A stretch of DNA of 64,000 bases from Coptis chinensis (taxonomy: Eukaryota; Streptophyta; Magnoliopsida; Ranunculales; Ranunculaceae), in assembly GCA_015680905.1 (NCBI GenBank), contig CM027381.1, positions 91,971,501 through 92,035,500 on the forward strand. Direction: 5' to 3'. Positions within the stretch are counted from its first letter, which is position 1. Each line of letters starts with the position of its first letter. The position numbers and the translations under genes were made by a program. Positions 12,601 through 23,729 of this stretch are shown here, piece after piece. The notes under the pieces are model-generated. The model had not been told where the DNA came from and did no database searches. It saw only the letters and a program-made list of their open reading frames with translations.

Positions 12601-14780
12601 GGTGCCTAGATTTTCTTCAATTGCCAAGCTAGAAATAAAGGGTTTGCTTTTATGTATTTTTTTGTGTCTCAGATCACGGTTTGCAATATCTTTTGCGGCT
12701 TGGATTCAAGTGAAAAAAAATCAAATGCATCAAATGCAAAAAACATACCCACTACCCATCATAGAAACCGATTTAGAAACAACAAACTAATTGTAAACCG
12801 TGGTAGAATATTAGGTGTTTCTCTTGTGAATATTGGATCATTTAAATATAGTAATAAACTACAGTTGGACACTTTATCATGTCAAATATAACTTTCAAGT
12901 AAATATATGTTTATGTTAAAATGAAGTCTCTTGCATAATTAATTAAACTCAAACAAAATAAACATTTGAACACTTTTGTTTTAACCCAACAACTTTGAAT
13001 CCCATAAAAAATTGTTTTTTCCACTTTGTTTTTCTTCACTTAAGATTGGGTTTGAAGGTTATACAATCTCAAACATTTTTTTTTTTTTTTTTTGAAATTT
13101 AAAAGAATTTGGAAAAGGTGTGTAAACCCATTACCGGATCTGACAATCGACAAAGTTATTTGTGTCTTGGATGGCACCTTTGCAATCACTACTTTATGAA
13201 AATCAAATCTGTACCATTCGCCAGTGTTGGAAAGTCGTTGGTGGTGTTTGGAACAATGGTGGCTATATTGGGTTCTAACTAACTGTTATTTGGTTTGGAA
13301 GAATATAAGTGAGTCAACTCACTGATTTATTTGTTTTTTCTTATTGAAAAATAGAAACTTGTGTAAAATGTCAACATGTAATTTATTTTGTCACGTAATA
13401 GGTCAGGACGCTAGCAATTCTCTTCTTTTAATATTTTTTTTTATGGTACAACAATGACTATTGATTTACAACTGGAGCAAAGTTGAGAAAACAGGTAATT
13501 AAGAAAATCAACTTACCTTACGTTGTAATGATGCAAGAATGTGGTCTACTCGACTTTAGCTTCAAAGGTAGCAGTTTCAGACTCGCTATCAACTGCATCA
13601 CATATAACATTGTGGCTGCATCATAGCATAGAAAGGTAAACATTGACGTTTAGTAGCAACAAATAACGGGACGTGAACAATAAGAAGAGGGCAGCATTAA
13701 GTGTCATAATGGATGCTAACTTTGAGCCCATAAATTTTATTTGGTTATATCTAGCATTTCTAGTGCTGAAAGGAAACAGGTGGTATTGATGTATCATACT
13801 CTTATCCATAACCCACATGCTAGTTCAAAGTAATAGCATAAGTAATTCCACGGGATAAATTTTATATGTACTGTGGACCTCGACATTAATGCTCTTAAAC
13901 TAAACTCACACTCCAATTCAAGGTAAAGAAAGGGTGCAATGAATCCAACACATGATGCCTTGTTGCATCCACATTGATAAGTTGAATTGCCTCCAAAATA
14001 TTTGCATCGTTCATCATATGTACTAAAAAGGAAGTGAAGATGCATGGTAAGTTTTGTTAAAAGAATTTGGTGAGCTTCCACTTTGTAGCACCCAACGATA
14101 CTACTCACAATGACACAATATGATTCCATTCAAGAACTGATATAGAACTATATCGTTACAAAAAAACTGATATAGTAATATGTGGAATTCGCCCCATGAG
14201 AAATTTCTAAACCAATTGTAATATATTGGGTGAAACGCTTAACAATTTTGTGAGTAGTTGTTATCAAGTTGTATTTCATTGTATTCTTCGTCCATAATAG
14301 CTTGCATGTTTTGTTGATGTTGTTATGTTAGAATAACCCGCTACATAACCAATTATGAAGGTAATCGGAGGTTTCAGATAGAGGCAAAAAATAGTTATTT
14401 ACTGATTAATGAACCTGCCTTCAAAAGTCACTATGTTAAAATCGATTGTGTATAATGAAGTGTTCCACCAATTGATATACCAAAACTTAGATATCTATTA
14501 CTTGACTTAGTAGTATTGATATAAACAATGCACAACTAATATCCACAATACCATTACTCCTAATACTATTTGTCATATATATAAGCTAAGCAAATGCATC
14601 CATAGCTTACAGATTATCTTCACAACCCGCTTATTTGTTATTATGAAGTGATTGAGGGGCAAAATGGGAAGCCAAGGGGATATTTTTGTCTAAGTACATA
14701 AAAGATCGAGTTGGGGAGAAATACCAAATCCAACACAAAATTACGCACATAGACGTGGATAGTTTCAGAGAGCTTGAAAA
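9611..14780. other. Interior of Helitron-like element B, no named gene
   Basis: AT-rich sequence with scattered exon-like open segments (for example on the minus strand near 10970-11090 and 13800-14120) that I cannot tie to any family. A poly-T run lies at 13077-13093. No tRNA, rRNA or complete gene is apparent. Confidence 0.4.
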
Positions 14781-14811
14781 GGGACTGCTATTATATAATT
14801 TTCTGGTGGAC

Positions 14812-15085
14812 GGTTTCATTCTGGTGATCTTGCGGTGAAACACCCTGATGGCTATATAGAGATTAAGGATAGGTCCAAGGACATCATTATATTCGGGGGT
14901 GAAAATATCAGTAGCTTGGAGGTAGAGAGCTTTTTGTATCAACACCCTCCTTGTGTTTGAAGCATCAGTGGTGGCAAGACCAGATGAGCAGTGGGGAGAG
15001 CCACCTTGTGCCTTTGTCACATTGAAGCTAGAAGTAGATGGATCAAAGTCTAGTTCTCTGGCCGAAGATATCATGAAGTTTACAG
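14812..15085 (+). pseudogene. Fragment of an acyl-activating enzyme (AMP-binding, CoA-ligase family)
   Basis: The plus strand encodes [20 protein letters not shown] followed by [20 protein letters not shown]. These are the hinge and C-terminal motifs of plant peroxisomal-type acyl-activating enzymes (AAE/4CL-like, adenylate-forming), in which the D-x-R-S-K-D segment is the hinge between the two domains. After a frameshift near 14950 the next segment reads [19 protein letters not shown] and continues to AEDIMKF. Only about 90 codons of a normally 550-residue enzyme are present, with no start and no adenylation core. The piece starts immediately after a Helitron-like 5' motif, so it was probably carried in by a transposon. 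It is not functional. Confidence 0.85.
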
Positions 15086-15537
15086 TTAAACCAACCCAAA
15101 ATTAGATCTGACTTCTTCTTCTCCACCAAGTGAAATCGACCCTTTCTCCTCCAGCAACCCAACTCCCCTACTCTCCAACACTTTTTTTTTTAACTCTATT
15201 TTTTTGTCTTCACCATCATGACTACTGAAGAAGTTAATAACCCACCTTCTTTTCGTCATTACTCTGAGTTAAGTAAATATTTTTTCTTAGTAAGTAAACA
15301 AACCTTTTTAGTGTAGGTTTCTCAAGCAATCAATAAAAACTGCAAAAGAGCAGAAGATCTCCCCTGAAAAATTCCTCACCAAACCCCTAGAGTCTAATGA
15401 GGTTGAAGAGAGAAATTAATGACTTCTCTAGGTGAGTGATTTGTTGATGCAGTGGCCAAAGTGTGGAATTTAACAACACTTTGAAGTGCAAAAGTAACCG
15501 CTAAGATTGAAAGAGTTCGAGTGGGGGGTTTAACCGA

Positions 15538-15539
<2 letters not shown>

Positions 15540-15568
<29 letters not shown>
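15540..15568. repeat. Poly-T tract (about 29 nt)
   Basis: An uninterrupted T run. The minus-strand ORF running through it starts with a lysine run and is an artefact. Confidence 0.9.
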
Positions 15569-15599
15569 CGACACTCGAGGCTCAAAAGGAGTTAGTAAT

Positions 15600-15688
15600 A
15601 TTCTTGTTTTTTCTCTCTTAATTTTTGTGAGTAAAAATCTGACGTGGACACCCTAAGAGAGCTTAAAAGGGGACTGCTATGATATATA
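15600..15688 (-). mobile_element. Helitron-like 5' terminus, abutting the next element
   Basis: Minus-strand ATAGCAGTCCCCTTTTAAGC followed by GGTGTCCACGTCAG matches the 5' ends at 8130, 14797, 18160 and 21215. It directly touches the hairpin 3' end of the element to its right, giving a head-to-tail junction. Confidence 0.55.
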
Positions 15689-18165
15689 CTTGAAATGCCC
15701 GACTATGTTCGGACATAGCATGCACTTCTTAAAAAAAATTCAAGCTACTCGGCATTTGTAATGCATACTAACGTGAAAGTATGTACATAGTGTGGGTGTG
15801 GGTTGGCACATCGTTAACTCAAAATGAGTGACCCTGCCTTAACTCTACAATCAATAACAATTAGCACAATACTTAAAGTGCTCATGGAACACTCTAAACC
15901 ATATATTTATGTGTCCCTCGATGCTCTATAGTCTATACTAAATTAGAAATCACGTCCGAGTAATACTTGTATTAAGTAAAAGCATATAAATAAAGATTAA
16001 TAAGAAAAATAAATAAATAATTTTATCTTGATTAATTTGCAAACAAAAAACAAAGTAAATTGGGTAGAACAATCATTTGAGAAAAACTATATATATGCTA
16101 AGAACATGGCAAATGAGAAAAACATTAAGGTAGCACTATTAAATGAACTTCTTAACAAATAAAGAGAAAAAATATATATATATATAAGGTAGCACAATTA
16201 AGGGGGTGTGTAATATGCAACTAAGAGGAGTCCTCCGAGATCAATTAATTAATATGCAATTGTATATTAAGTTGGTTACTTCAAAAGATTCCCAATTGAC
16301 TACACAATACAATTCACCTGATGGCTAATCCATTCTAAAACAAATAGTATACCTAATTTACTTATTAAAAAAACACACACACACAAATTAAGTATTGAAA
16401 AAAGTGTCAAATTATTTTTTCCAAAACAGTGATGGACTCTAGATAAAGAAGTTTCTCCCACTTTCTCTCCCCATAAATCACATAGCCTTTTATGTTAGCG
16501 TCCATCAATTTATCTACAAATTTAATAATAGCAAAAAAAAAAGAAAAATTAAAATTAGAGATTCGTTACCTTGAAAGACAAACACAGTACCAATATCATT
16601 TTGGCAGCTCAACATGAGTAAAGAATTGTTTTTCATATACCCCCATCATTGGTTCCAAGTCAATACAAACAAAAAATCCTTTGGAAAAATAATAACAGTT
16701 GTTTGGAAAAATAATTACCTGAAGTGAACCATATGAAATATCTTCTGGAATCCGTGAAACTTCCTCCTTACTCTTGCACAATAGAGAAAGATTTGTGTCT
16801 TCAACTGCAACCATGGCAAAACAACACCATCCATTTCAACAGGAAGAGAAGTAGATCTTGTAGAGCACTCAGCAGCTTCACTTTCCCCATAATGCAATAT
16901 AAGGTCTGTGTCTTCAACATTTGAAAGGAAATCATCTATGTATCTCTTTGCATCCTCGGTCAAACACTTGGACATCCAACCTCTACCATTATTCTGGTAA
17001 AGAAGGAAAAATACACCAGGCGTATCAGGAAAAAAAGAACCAAGTGAAGTAACGTTTACCACAGTTCAAATCCTTAAGTCTTGCTAGCAGCTCATAGTTC
17101 AGGATGGAAGATTGCCGGTTTGAAATCAGTAACTTTAAAAGGCTCATAAAATAATTGGGCAAAAAAAGAGCCAATCAACAATGGTCGAACTAAAAAAATT
17201 TCATGTTAGATTTGTATCTATTAAATTCGGAATTAATGAGGATATATACTTGATATTGGAAGTCTATCAAAACCAAACATACATTTTCTTTAGGTAAAAT
17301 CAGAATCAGTACTTGACTGCTTGTTTTTGTAGTAAAAATGCGTATATAGGGATCAAAAATTCATTTGAATACTCCGTAGCCCACAAAATGCGTGTTTTTA
17401 TTTGTATGTGGTAACAAACGAAAGAGTTAATTCCAGTATAATTGAATCAGTTCTATGGAGTTGGATGTTTGTTCTTCAAAACACAAAATTCTCCAATCAG
17501 CTAGTTTTTCTTCGAAGAAATACCAATGCCCTAAGCTTCAAACATAACTAATAATTAAAATCAATCTAGATGTGTTATGAGAGGCCTACCTTTCTACCAA
17601 GTGACGACTTTTCTTGAACAGCAGGATTTTTTCTCTCATAAGTGAAGACCTTGAATATCATGCACAGGAGTCCCACATCAGAAATGTTACACTTATCAAC
17701 AGTCACGGGGATGAAATGTGATGGGATGGGAAGATGAAGTGTTGTTTGGGTTTTGGAAAGAGGTGCGGTGGGTTTTAGAGTGTTTTGTTTGCCGTGAATT
17801 CTTTAAAAAAAAAAAAAAGATTCTCTGTTAGATGTTGTTTCTCTTTTTTTTTTTTTATCTGCCAATTCATTGTTTCCTCTCTTTTTTTCTCCTGATTGCT
17901 CATGACTATGTACTCATCAGAGAATCTCAAGGGTTGTTTTTCATTTTAGTCGTGGGTTTTTCTTTTTTTTTTGGGAACAGTCGTGGGTTTTTTAGGCGGG
18001 TTTCCATTCTAAGTGGGAGACATCTATCTTAGTTTTTTTCTCCATTTTTTTCGTAATCCCTCTCCTGATTTCTCATGAGTAAAATAGGGTACTTAAAATT
18101 TGCCGACATGGACACCCTCATAGCGCAGCAAAAGGGATGCTATTATATATATATATATATATAAA
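15689..18165 (-). mobile_element. Helitron-like element C, non-autonomous
   Basis: The minus-strand 3' end carries a perfect hairpin, CTATGT-TCGG-ACATAG at 15703-15718, followed by GCATTTCAAG, which resembles the usual GCAT...CTAG Helitron end except that CTAG is read as CAAG. The 5' end at about 18160 has the shared TAATAGCATCCC motif and is nearly identical over roughly 220 bp to the end at 8130. The interior holds minus-strand exon-like segments. Each terminus is well supported. That they belong to one 2.5-kb element is inferred. Confidence 0.5.
16594..17062 (-). pseudogene. Exon-like segments of an unidentified gene inside Helitron-like element C
   Basis: The minus strand has an open segment at 16715-17062 containing WMSKCLTEDAKRYIDDFLSN, then VEDTDLILHYGESEAAE. 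A second segment follows at 16596-16814. A further exon-like piece at about 17590-17720 reads HFIPVTVDKCNISDVGLLCM and ends at a GT donor. Composition and splice-like borders suggest captured host exons. I do not recognise the protein, and no complete gene can be traced. Confidence 0.35.
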
Positions 18166-18439
18166 GAAGTATATTTTTTAGTATTGATTAAAAATGACTA
18201 AATAAAGGACCAATCGGCCTAACACATAGGAGAGAAGATACCAAAATGAAGGTCAATCAAACAATCACTAATTCACTATAGTCCCAGATAGATATTCATT
18301 TGAATACTTCGTGCAAGAGGTGAAAAACTAAATACAGGTAAGCAAGTTCAATTCTCTTGGAATCCAAAGTAGAATTTCAGAATCTAAGATATGAATCCAC
18401 TATAATAGATACTACATCGTAATAGGCAGTTAAGACATG

Positions 18440-18760
18440 ACATACCTAGAACTTTTGAAGCAGTGAGACGTTGGGTGGGATCGATCTGAGCATTCCGTTG
18501 ATCAAGTCCTTGGCGGATGCAGATATGTGATCGGATGGAAACCGCAAATTGGCAGCCCCGATAGAATCGAAAATCCTCAACTTAGTCTTCCCCAAAATGG
18601 TGGCATCCCACGAGAAGAATGTAAAGAATCAGCCTCCGGACATCGGTAGCTTGGTTGTAGCCCCCGGCCTAATACCTCGGGGGCTATATATAATGGACTT
18701 CCAACCGCCCCCTGTAGACTTTTTTCCTCGTTCATAAAAAAAACCAAATTGTTTACACCC
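18440..18760 (-). pseudogene. Fragment of a CDPK/PEPKR1-like protein kinase
   Basis: The minus strand shows the kinase activation segment and APE motif, SLQGAVGSPLYIAPEVLGRG. In shifted frames it continues with YNQATDV, LILYILLVG, MPPFWG and then IFDSIGAANLRFPSD and SASAKDLINGML, which are lobe-C motifs of Ca-dependent-kinase-type enzymes such as PEPKR1. At least two frameshifts occur between GRG and the end, and the ATP-binding lobe is missing. It is a dead piece, probably captured by the surrounding Helitron-like element. Confidence 0.8.
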
Positions 18761-18840
18761 CCACTACGCCTATTATAAGTTGGGTTGATTCGATTCCCCG
18801 CTTGCATAGTATTGTGATTAAACTTGATATAAAGTGAGCT

Positions 18841-20490
18841 ATGCTAAAGGGTTTTTGCAGCTATCCCCGCTCTTACTCTAAGCATACTCAAAGCGTCTTT
18901 GCCACTGTACTTGTCTATCTTGCTCTTGTTTTAAGTGGAACCCAAAGTGCTGCTGTACATGGCCATCTTGCTCATGTTCTAGTTGTTGTCGGTTTTATCG
19001 AAAAACAAAACGGAGGAAAGTTCCTTTGGGTAATAGATAATGAAAACTACGTGTAGTTCTTATTTGTAGTTAAAAAGACCAATATGAAGCACACAAATCA
19101 GCAAAAATATATATGAGTTTTGATGATTTACAATCACTTAAGATAAATAAAAGATCCAAGCCTTGTAACTTATAAAACAATTGTCCGGCTTTAACTCAAG
19201 GAAATCACTAAAGGCATTAAGCATACAGTTGACAATTGCAAAAAAAAAATGGCACCCATATAATTTCCTCCATCCATTGTTTGTGTTATGTTTCATCTCG
19301 ATGCGTAGGGAAGATAGTCATTGCGATGAAAGCGACAACAATGAGCTGAAATCGGAAAAGAACATGCAATTATGTTAGGATGAACATTTAATAATATAGT
19401 TTCTTGTTCAAAGAAAATTTGAACTTCGTGAGGTCGAGCCGATCGAGGTATGTTCTAATGGTTGTTAGAACAATGAATTATATTGGAACTTTCAAGTAAC
19501 TCGGCTTCTACTTCCTTATAACTACTGAGGTATTAAAATGGGCTCACGCAGCCTGACCACCTTTACATTACTTTCCTCTAACAAAGTCCACATAATCTTG
19601 AGCATGCATAGTGCCTATCGTCCAACTTTTTCCTTCCACAAATAGAGATCCTGTATAGAATGTAGAAATAAATATTTCAAAGCAAACAATTGGTAAAAGA
19701 AAAAAGGGTTATATTTCTTACGGTAAGCACTCCACTCTGTCAATCCAAAGCCAATAGCCATTCCAATCCGACGGACGGCAATTATGATAAATAAACTTTC
19801 TCCGGCGGGTTCTTTGCAATAGTCCGACAATTTCAAGCTCTTTGAGGAAAGCATGTCTTTGCCGAAATATGGAAGTACCAAACCAGTTTTCTGAAAATCT
19901 TTTTCCTAAATCGCCATTGACGATTGGAGGACCTCAACTAATCAATCTCTCCTTCCTCTACATCCGTTAAGGGTCACGAAAACTATTGGGCTCACATTCT
20001 TCCTCCTCCTATTCCTCCTCTTTCATGTATAAGCCAAGTTGCTCCAAGGGGTTAGTACATCCTTGGAGCTTAAAGCCACCCATGCCATCTTCCTCGAAAG
20101 TGAATTGGACTTGTTTCATCTACGAGCAGGTTATCTTTTTCGTCCAACTTTGATTTGTGTCGGTGGTAACTTTATTTTGGACTTGAAATCACAGATTTTG
20201 ACTTAAAATTCTTTCAAAAGAGTAATTGAGTTACATTTGACAAACTTAAATGAGTCTTCCGTGGATTAGGAAAAGATGGTAATTGTGTAGTGTTATGTCT
20301 CACGTATCTCTGTTTTGAGCTTGCTCATATTTCATGTCTTCATTGTGTTGAAAGAGTTTGCTAAACAACAATAATTTCATCGGGCGCTAACTTTCGAACA
20401 CAATTTGGACTTAATTTAGTTAAATTTCTTTGTCGGAATGAGAACTACGTCGATATGAGCTAATGATGCATTACAAATTTTAGGTACTCA
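18841..20490. other. Interior of element D without a named gene
   Basis: Minus-strand exon-like bits occur, for example at 19728-19905 (containing NCRPSDWNGYWLWIDRVECL in one frame) and near 20040-20110 (EEDGMGGFKLQGCTNPLEQL). They cannot be assigned to a family. Otherwise nothing is recognised. Confidence 0.35.
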
Positions 20491-20491
20491 C

Positions 20492-21020
20492 TTGCATCAT
20501 TTTGAAGATATACACAGAGGAATTCCTCTTCATCAGCAACCATTCCCTTGAAAAGCAAGCTTTCAAAAGCTCTTTTTTGTTGACACCATACTCGGAAGTT
20601 ATCGAAGCAGCAGGGTGGCTCTTTCTCTTGTCAAAAGGGGTGCTGAGTTCTTGCCCTTGCTTGCGGCCAACATGGAACGACTGGAATGCATCTGCGAATT
20701 CCTGGGCTGAAACATAGGAATAGGGTTCGTCTTTATTGGCCCAAGATCGGTGTCGATCTTTTCTTGATGTTACCTGTATGAGAAGAAATTACAGGTCAGA
20801 TCTTAACATTCTACTTAGTTAATTTGACATAATTGACAACTAAAAATGCGTACAAAATTTATAATTCAAATGATAGGAATAGAATGTAATTGGTTGAGTT
20901 AGGAAATCTTACTTCTTGCAAGAAGTCTGCAACCTCTTTTCTTCGGGACATCTAAAACCCTTGGCTTCAAAGAACTTCGAGCACGTTCTCCCCGAGGACC
21001 TTGGTAGATGATCTGTCCCT
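20492..21020 (-). pseudogene. Fragment of a PDR-type ABCG transporter (two exons)
   Basis: Two minus-strand exons with proper AG/GT borders are visible. The first (20913-21020) carries the end of the first nucleotide-binding domain, GQIIYQGPR, then, after a one-base insertion and in-frame stops, EVADFLQE. The second (20492-20773) is an unbroken 94-codon exon beginning VTSRKDRHRSWANKDEPY, with SFHVGRKQGQELSTPFDKRK and YGVNKKELLKACFSREWLLM, the linker before the first transmembrane domain of full-size ABCG (PDR) exporters. These proteins are normally about 1450 residues, so this is under 10 percent of one. It lies directly inside the 5' end of Helitron-like element D. Confidence 0.88.
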
Positions 21021-21222
21021 CTGAAAGTAGAATAATATTCAGAGGCGGAGAAAGAAGGTTTTCGGAGACTCGTGGGGTTTAGACTCTTATTTGTGGGGGA
21101 CTCGTCGTATAATTGAACTTTTTCCCTCTCCTGATTTCTCGTGAGTAAAAAGGGTACTTAAAATTTGCTGACGTGGACACCCTCACAGACCAGGAAAAGG
21201 GACTGCTATTATATATATATAA

Positions 21223-21617
21223 AGAAGATTAATTAGCATGAGAGAATAGTACTTCTATCAATCTCGATCTTGTATATAATTACTAAACTCTAGTTCAAAA
21301 CTAACAATTTCTATCTCTAAAAATATGAAAGCTTCAAACTTTAAATGCATAAACACAAATAACCAACAAAATCATAAACAATCCTCACACAGGCTTCATT
21401 AAAACTCCCTTTAATGGGAGTTTTAGCCTTGATTCATTGGACTAAAATTACTTAAACAATAAAGGGAAAGCATAATAAAAGAACTTGAAATAAGAGGAGA
21501 ATTGGATATGATAACTAAAGTTTTTTATTATTGAAAGGTTTAATAGAGGCTATAAACTAAATCTAAACTAAACTAAAAATGAGAGAGAGAGAGAGAGAGC
21601 CCTAATTTATTCTAAAC
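21223..21617. other. Short AT-rich spacer
   Basis: Contains a (GA)n microsatellite at about 21580-21600 and no coding signal. Confidence 0.5.
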
Positions 21618-21620
21618 TAA

Positions 21621-22122
21621 GAGCATTCCCAATGCAGGGGATTATGAGGGGTTTGTGACTATAGTCACCAGTTTTTGAGAAAAATGGGTGTTCAATGCGA
21701 GGTGAAAAACTGGTGACTATTTTCCCCAGTTGATTTCAAGGTGAAACCTTCCACCGAGATAGTGGCTGACTTGTTAACTTTGGACGGGATGTTGGATTCC
21801 GTCTTGTGTGTTTTTTTCGATTTTTTTTTCGGATAGAATGTTTCATTCCGTCTCGAGTGTTTTTTTAATTTTTTTTCGGATGGAATATTTCATTCCGTTT
21901 TGGTTTTTTTTAACTTCAGACAAAATACCGGACGGGATGTTACATTCCGTCTCAATCAAAATGCCTCCAGACGAAATCCAACATCCCGTCCGAGATTTTT
22001 TTTTGACCTTTGCATTGCACAGCTTCACCTTGCTTTTCACCGTTTTGGTTAAAACAGAGGGAATAAGTGCCTACGTGGAGGTGATAAGGGGGGGATTATT
22101 TTGACTTGCATTGGGAATGTTC
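21621..22122. mobile_element. PIF/Harbinger-type MITE with TAA target duplication
   Basis: The 502-bp element has terminal inverted repeats GAGCATTCCCAATGCA (left) and, read from the right end, GAACATTCCCAATGCA. It is flanked by TAA on both sides (21618-21620 and 22123-22125). GAGCATnCC-type ends plus a TAA/TTA duplication are characteristic of Tourist-like, PIF/Harbinger-mobilised MITEs. The interior has several copies of GGATGGAAT/CATTCCGTC-like motifs in both orientations. Confidence 0.85.
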
Positions 22123-22125
22123 TAA

Positions 22126-23062
22126 AGAGGGGAGTAGCCAATCTTTGTTTTAGCCTTAACCCTCTTTATATAGGAGAGGGTTATGTTACAATTTCGTGCA
22201 TGGGCTTAATTTTAGGCTAGGTTATGGACCCATAAATCAAGTCAATAACCCAATTGGATAAATCCAAGACTTCCAATTCTGGTCGTTTTACTATAGCACA
22301 CGATTTCACTAACTTATACTACTCTGATCGAGTCAAGGCCTAGACCATTGGAAAGAGCTTTCTGAGCCGGTCATTTTGATATAAAATGGGCCTAATTCCG
22401 AGGCCTGAGTCCAAAGATATGGCATTTTAAAGTTTTGTTGACTTTTCTTCAGCTTTCTAATCCGGTTTGACTTTCACTTAACAGCTTTGAATTGGGCTTT
22501 TTAAAGGCTTTTTCTCCATAAAATTTGGGCTTTCTTCATAGCAATCACTTTAGCTCCTTTTAGCACCTAATTAGTAACGAATTGACATTTATTCAACTCC
22601 TCAAGCACGAAATATTCAAAACACGTAATTAATGATAAACTTATATTATTAATAACATAATTTGCTAAATAGAAATACTATTAAAAGGTTTAAACTACAG
22701 TTTTGGGCTCTTATCATAAGTTTAAAAAAAATAAGCTACAATAAATTCAAGGTATGTCACTACATATTCTATACCTATATATATGTTGAAACTTTTTACG
22801 TTTAGATGGAACCCTATCCTATAGAAAGATAAACTTTGAAGAGTTTTTAAGTGGGCGATCGATACCCATCAATTTGGAGGGAACAGATTGTTACTTGAAG
22901 GTGGGAACAGATTTTTGAACAGAGGGAGGAAACCGGGTCATATCTCGTGGAGTAATTGGCACGGATATGCGACCATGTCATTCTTCGTTACTTTGTATGC
23001 ATCTTTACGTGTTTTAGCTACTATTACATCCATGCAGAAATGAACCTAGGACCCAACAAACA
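22126..23062. other. Intergenic stretch, nothing recognised
   Basis: No coding or terminal-repeat signal stood out on either strand. Confidence 0.5.
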
Positions 23063-23070
23063 CTCCATAC

Positions 23071-23721
23071 CGGCGGACCTAGGAGAGGGCTGGACCAGGC
23101 TTCAGCCCGGGGTCCTTTTGCTACAAAACAAAAAATACTATACTACCTAAACTACCTAAAGCCCAACTGCCCAAGGCAAAAAAGTCTGCCCACATACTTA
23201 GAGCATCTCTAGGTGGTAGTATCACCTCTAAATTTGCTTCCAAAACTCGGAATTTTGCGAAAAACCAACTCTAGGTGGAAGCAAATCTGGTAGTATCACC
23301 TGTCTAGCCGCATCCCTGGATGCAAATTTTCGATTTCGGATGTGGATGCGGCGCTACAATGGTAATGTCGCGCGCCATTCCAAATGTCGGGGTTTTTTTT
23401 TTTTTTTTTTTTTTAACTTTTTCAATTTAGCACGACATTCGCGCGATTGGGAATGTCACGTGGGTTTTTTTTTTTTTTTAACTTTTTTCAATTTGGGATG
23501 ACATTGGAAGTGTCGCGCGACAGTACCAATGACGCGCGAGGTGAAATTTGTGGCCACCTAGAGTTGGTCAGATTTTGAGAAAAGTTTTGTCAAATTTCGG
23601 AGGCAACTACCACCACCTAGAGATACTCTTAGAACTTGGGTTTGAAGGATTACACAATGGCATGGCTATCATCTTTTAGGCTTTTAGCCCGGAGAGAGTT
23701 GAAGTCCTGGGTCCGCCCCTG
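23071..23721. mobile_element. hAT-type MITE interrupted by a Harbinger MITE
   Basis: The left end reads CGGCGGACCTAGGA and the right end, reverse-complemented, CAGGGGCGGACCCAGGA. An exact 8-bp duplication CTCCATAC flanks it (23063-23070 and 23722-23729). This is the common plant hAT family with GGCGGACC ends. Most of its length is a second, younger element (23201-23628). A similar left end, GTGGCGGACCTAGAG, stands alone near 25912. Confidence 0.85.
23201..23628. mobile_element. PIF/Harbinger-type MITE nested in a hAT MITE
   Basis: Left end GAGCATCTCTAGGTGG, right end read inward GAGTATCTCTAGGTGG, with TTA duplications at 23198-23200 and 23629-23631. The interior holds two poly-T runs and GC-rich CGCGCGA motifs. 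Its position inside the hAT element dates it as the later insertion. Confidence 0.87.
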
Positions 23722-23729
23722 CTCCATAC

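Larger units (their letters stand above)
8131..14797 (-). mobile_element. Helitron-like element B, non-autonomous
   Basis: The 3' terminus is clear: on the minus strand a hairpin (ACCCGT at 8142-8147 pairing with ACGGGT at 8155-8160) is followed about 7 nt later by the terminal CTAG at 8131-8134, which matches the Helitron hairpin-CTRR signature. The most plausible 5' end, the shared ATAGCAGTCCC motif, is at about 14780-14797, but the pairing of ends is inferred. No RepHel protein is visible. A minisatellite lies just inside the 3' end. The right half contains no product that I can name. Confidence 0.45.
18166..21222 (-). mobile_element. Helitron-like element D carrying pieces of at least two host genes
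   Basis: The 5' end at about 21195-21222 has the shared minus-strand motif TAATAGCAGTCCCTTTTCC followed by GGTGTCCACGTCAGC. Within about 200 bp of it begins an ABCG transporter exon, and further in lies a protein-kinase fragment. Both have the same orientation as the element, as expected for Helitron capture. The 3' end was not identified, so the left boundary is a guess set at the end of element C. Confidence 0.4.

Noticed and set aside
14631-15074. 147-codon minus-strand ORF
   Set aside because: It is the antisense shadow of the acyl-activating enzyme fragment, whose family motifs are on the plus strand.
15394-15585. 63-codon minus-strand ORF with a lysine run
   Set aside because: The lysines come from a poly-T tract, with no other support.
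18549-18737. 62-codon plus-strand ORF
   Set aside because: It is antisense to the kinase fragment, whose activation-loop motif is on the minus strand.
18750-18815. Possible tRNA (a GATTCGATTCCCC word)
   Set aside because: No acceptor or anticodon stem could be paired around it.
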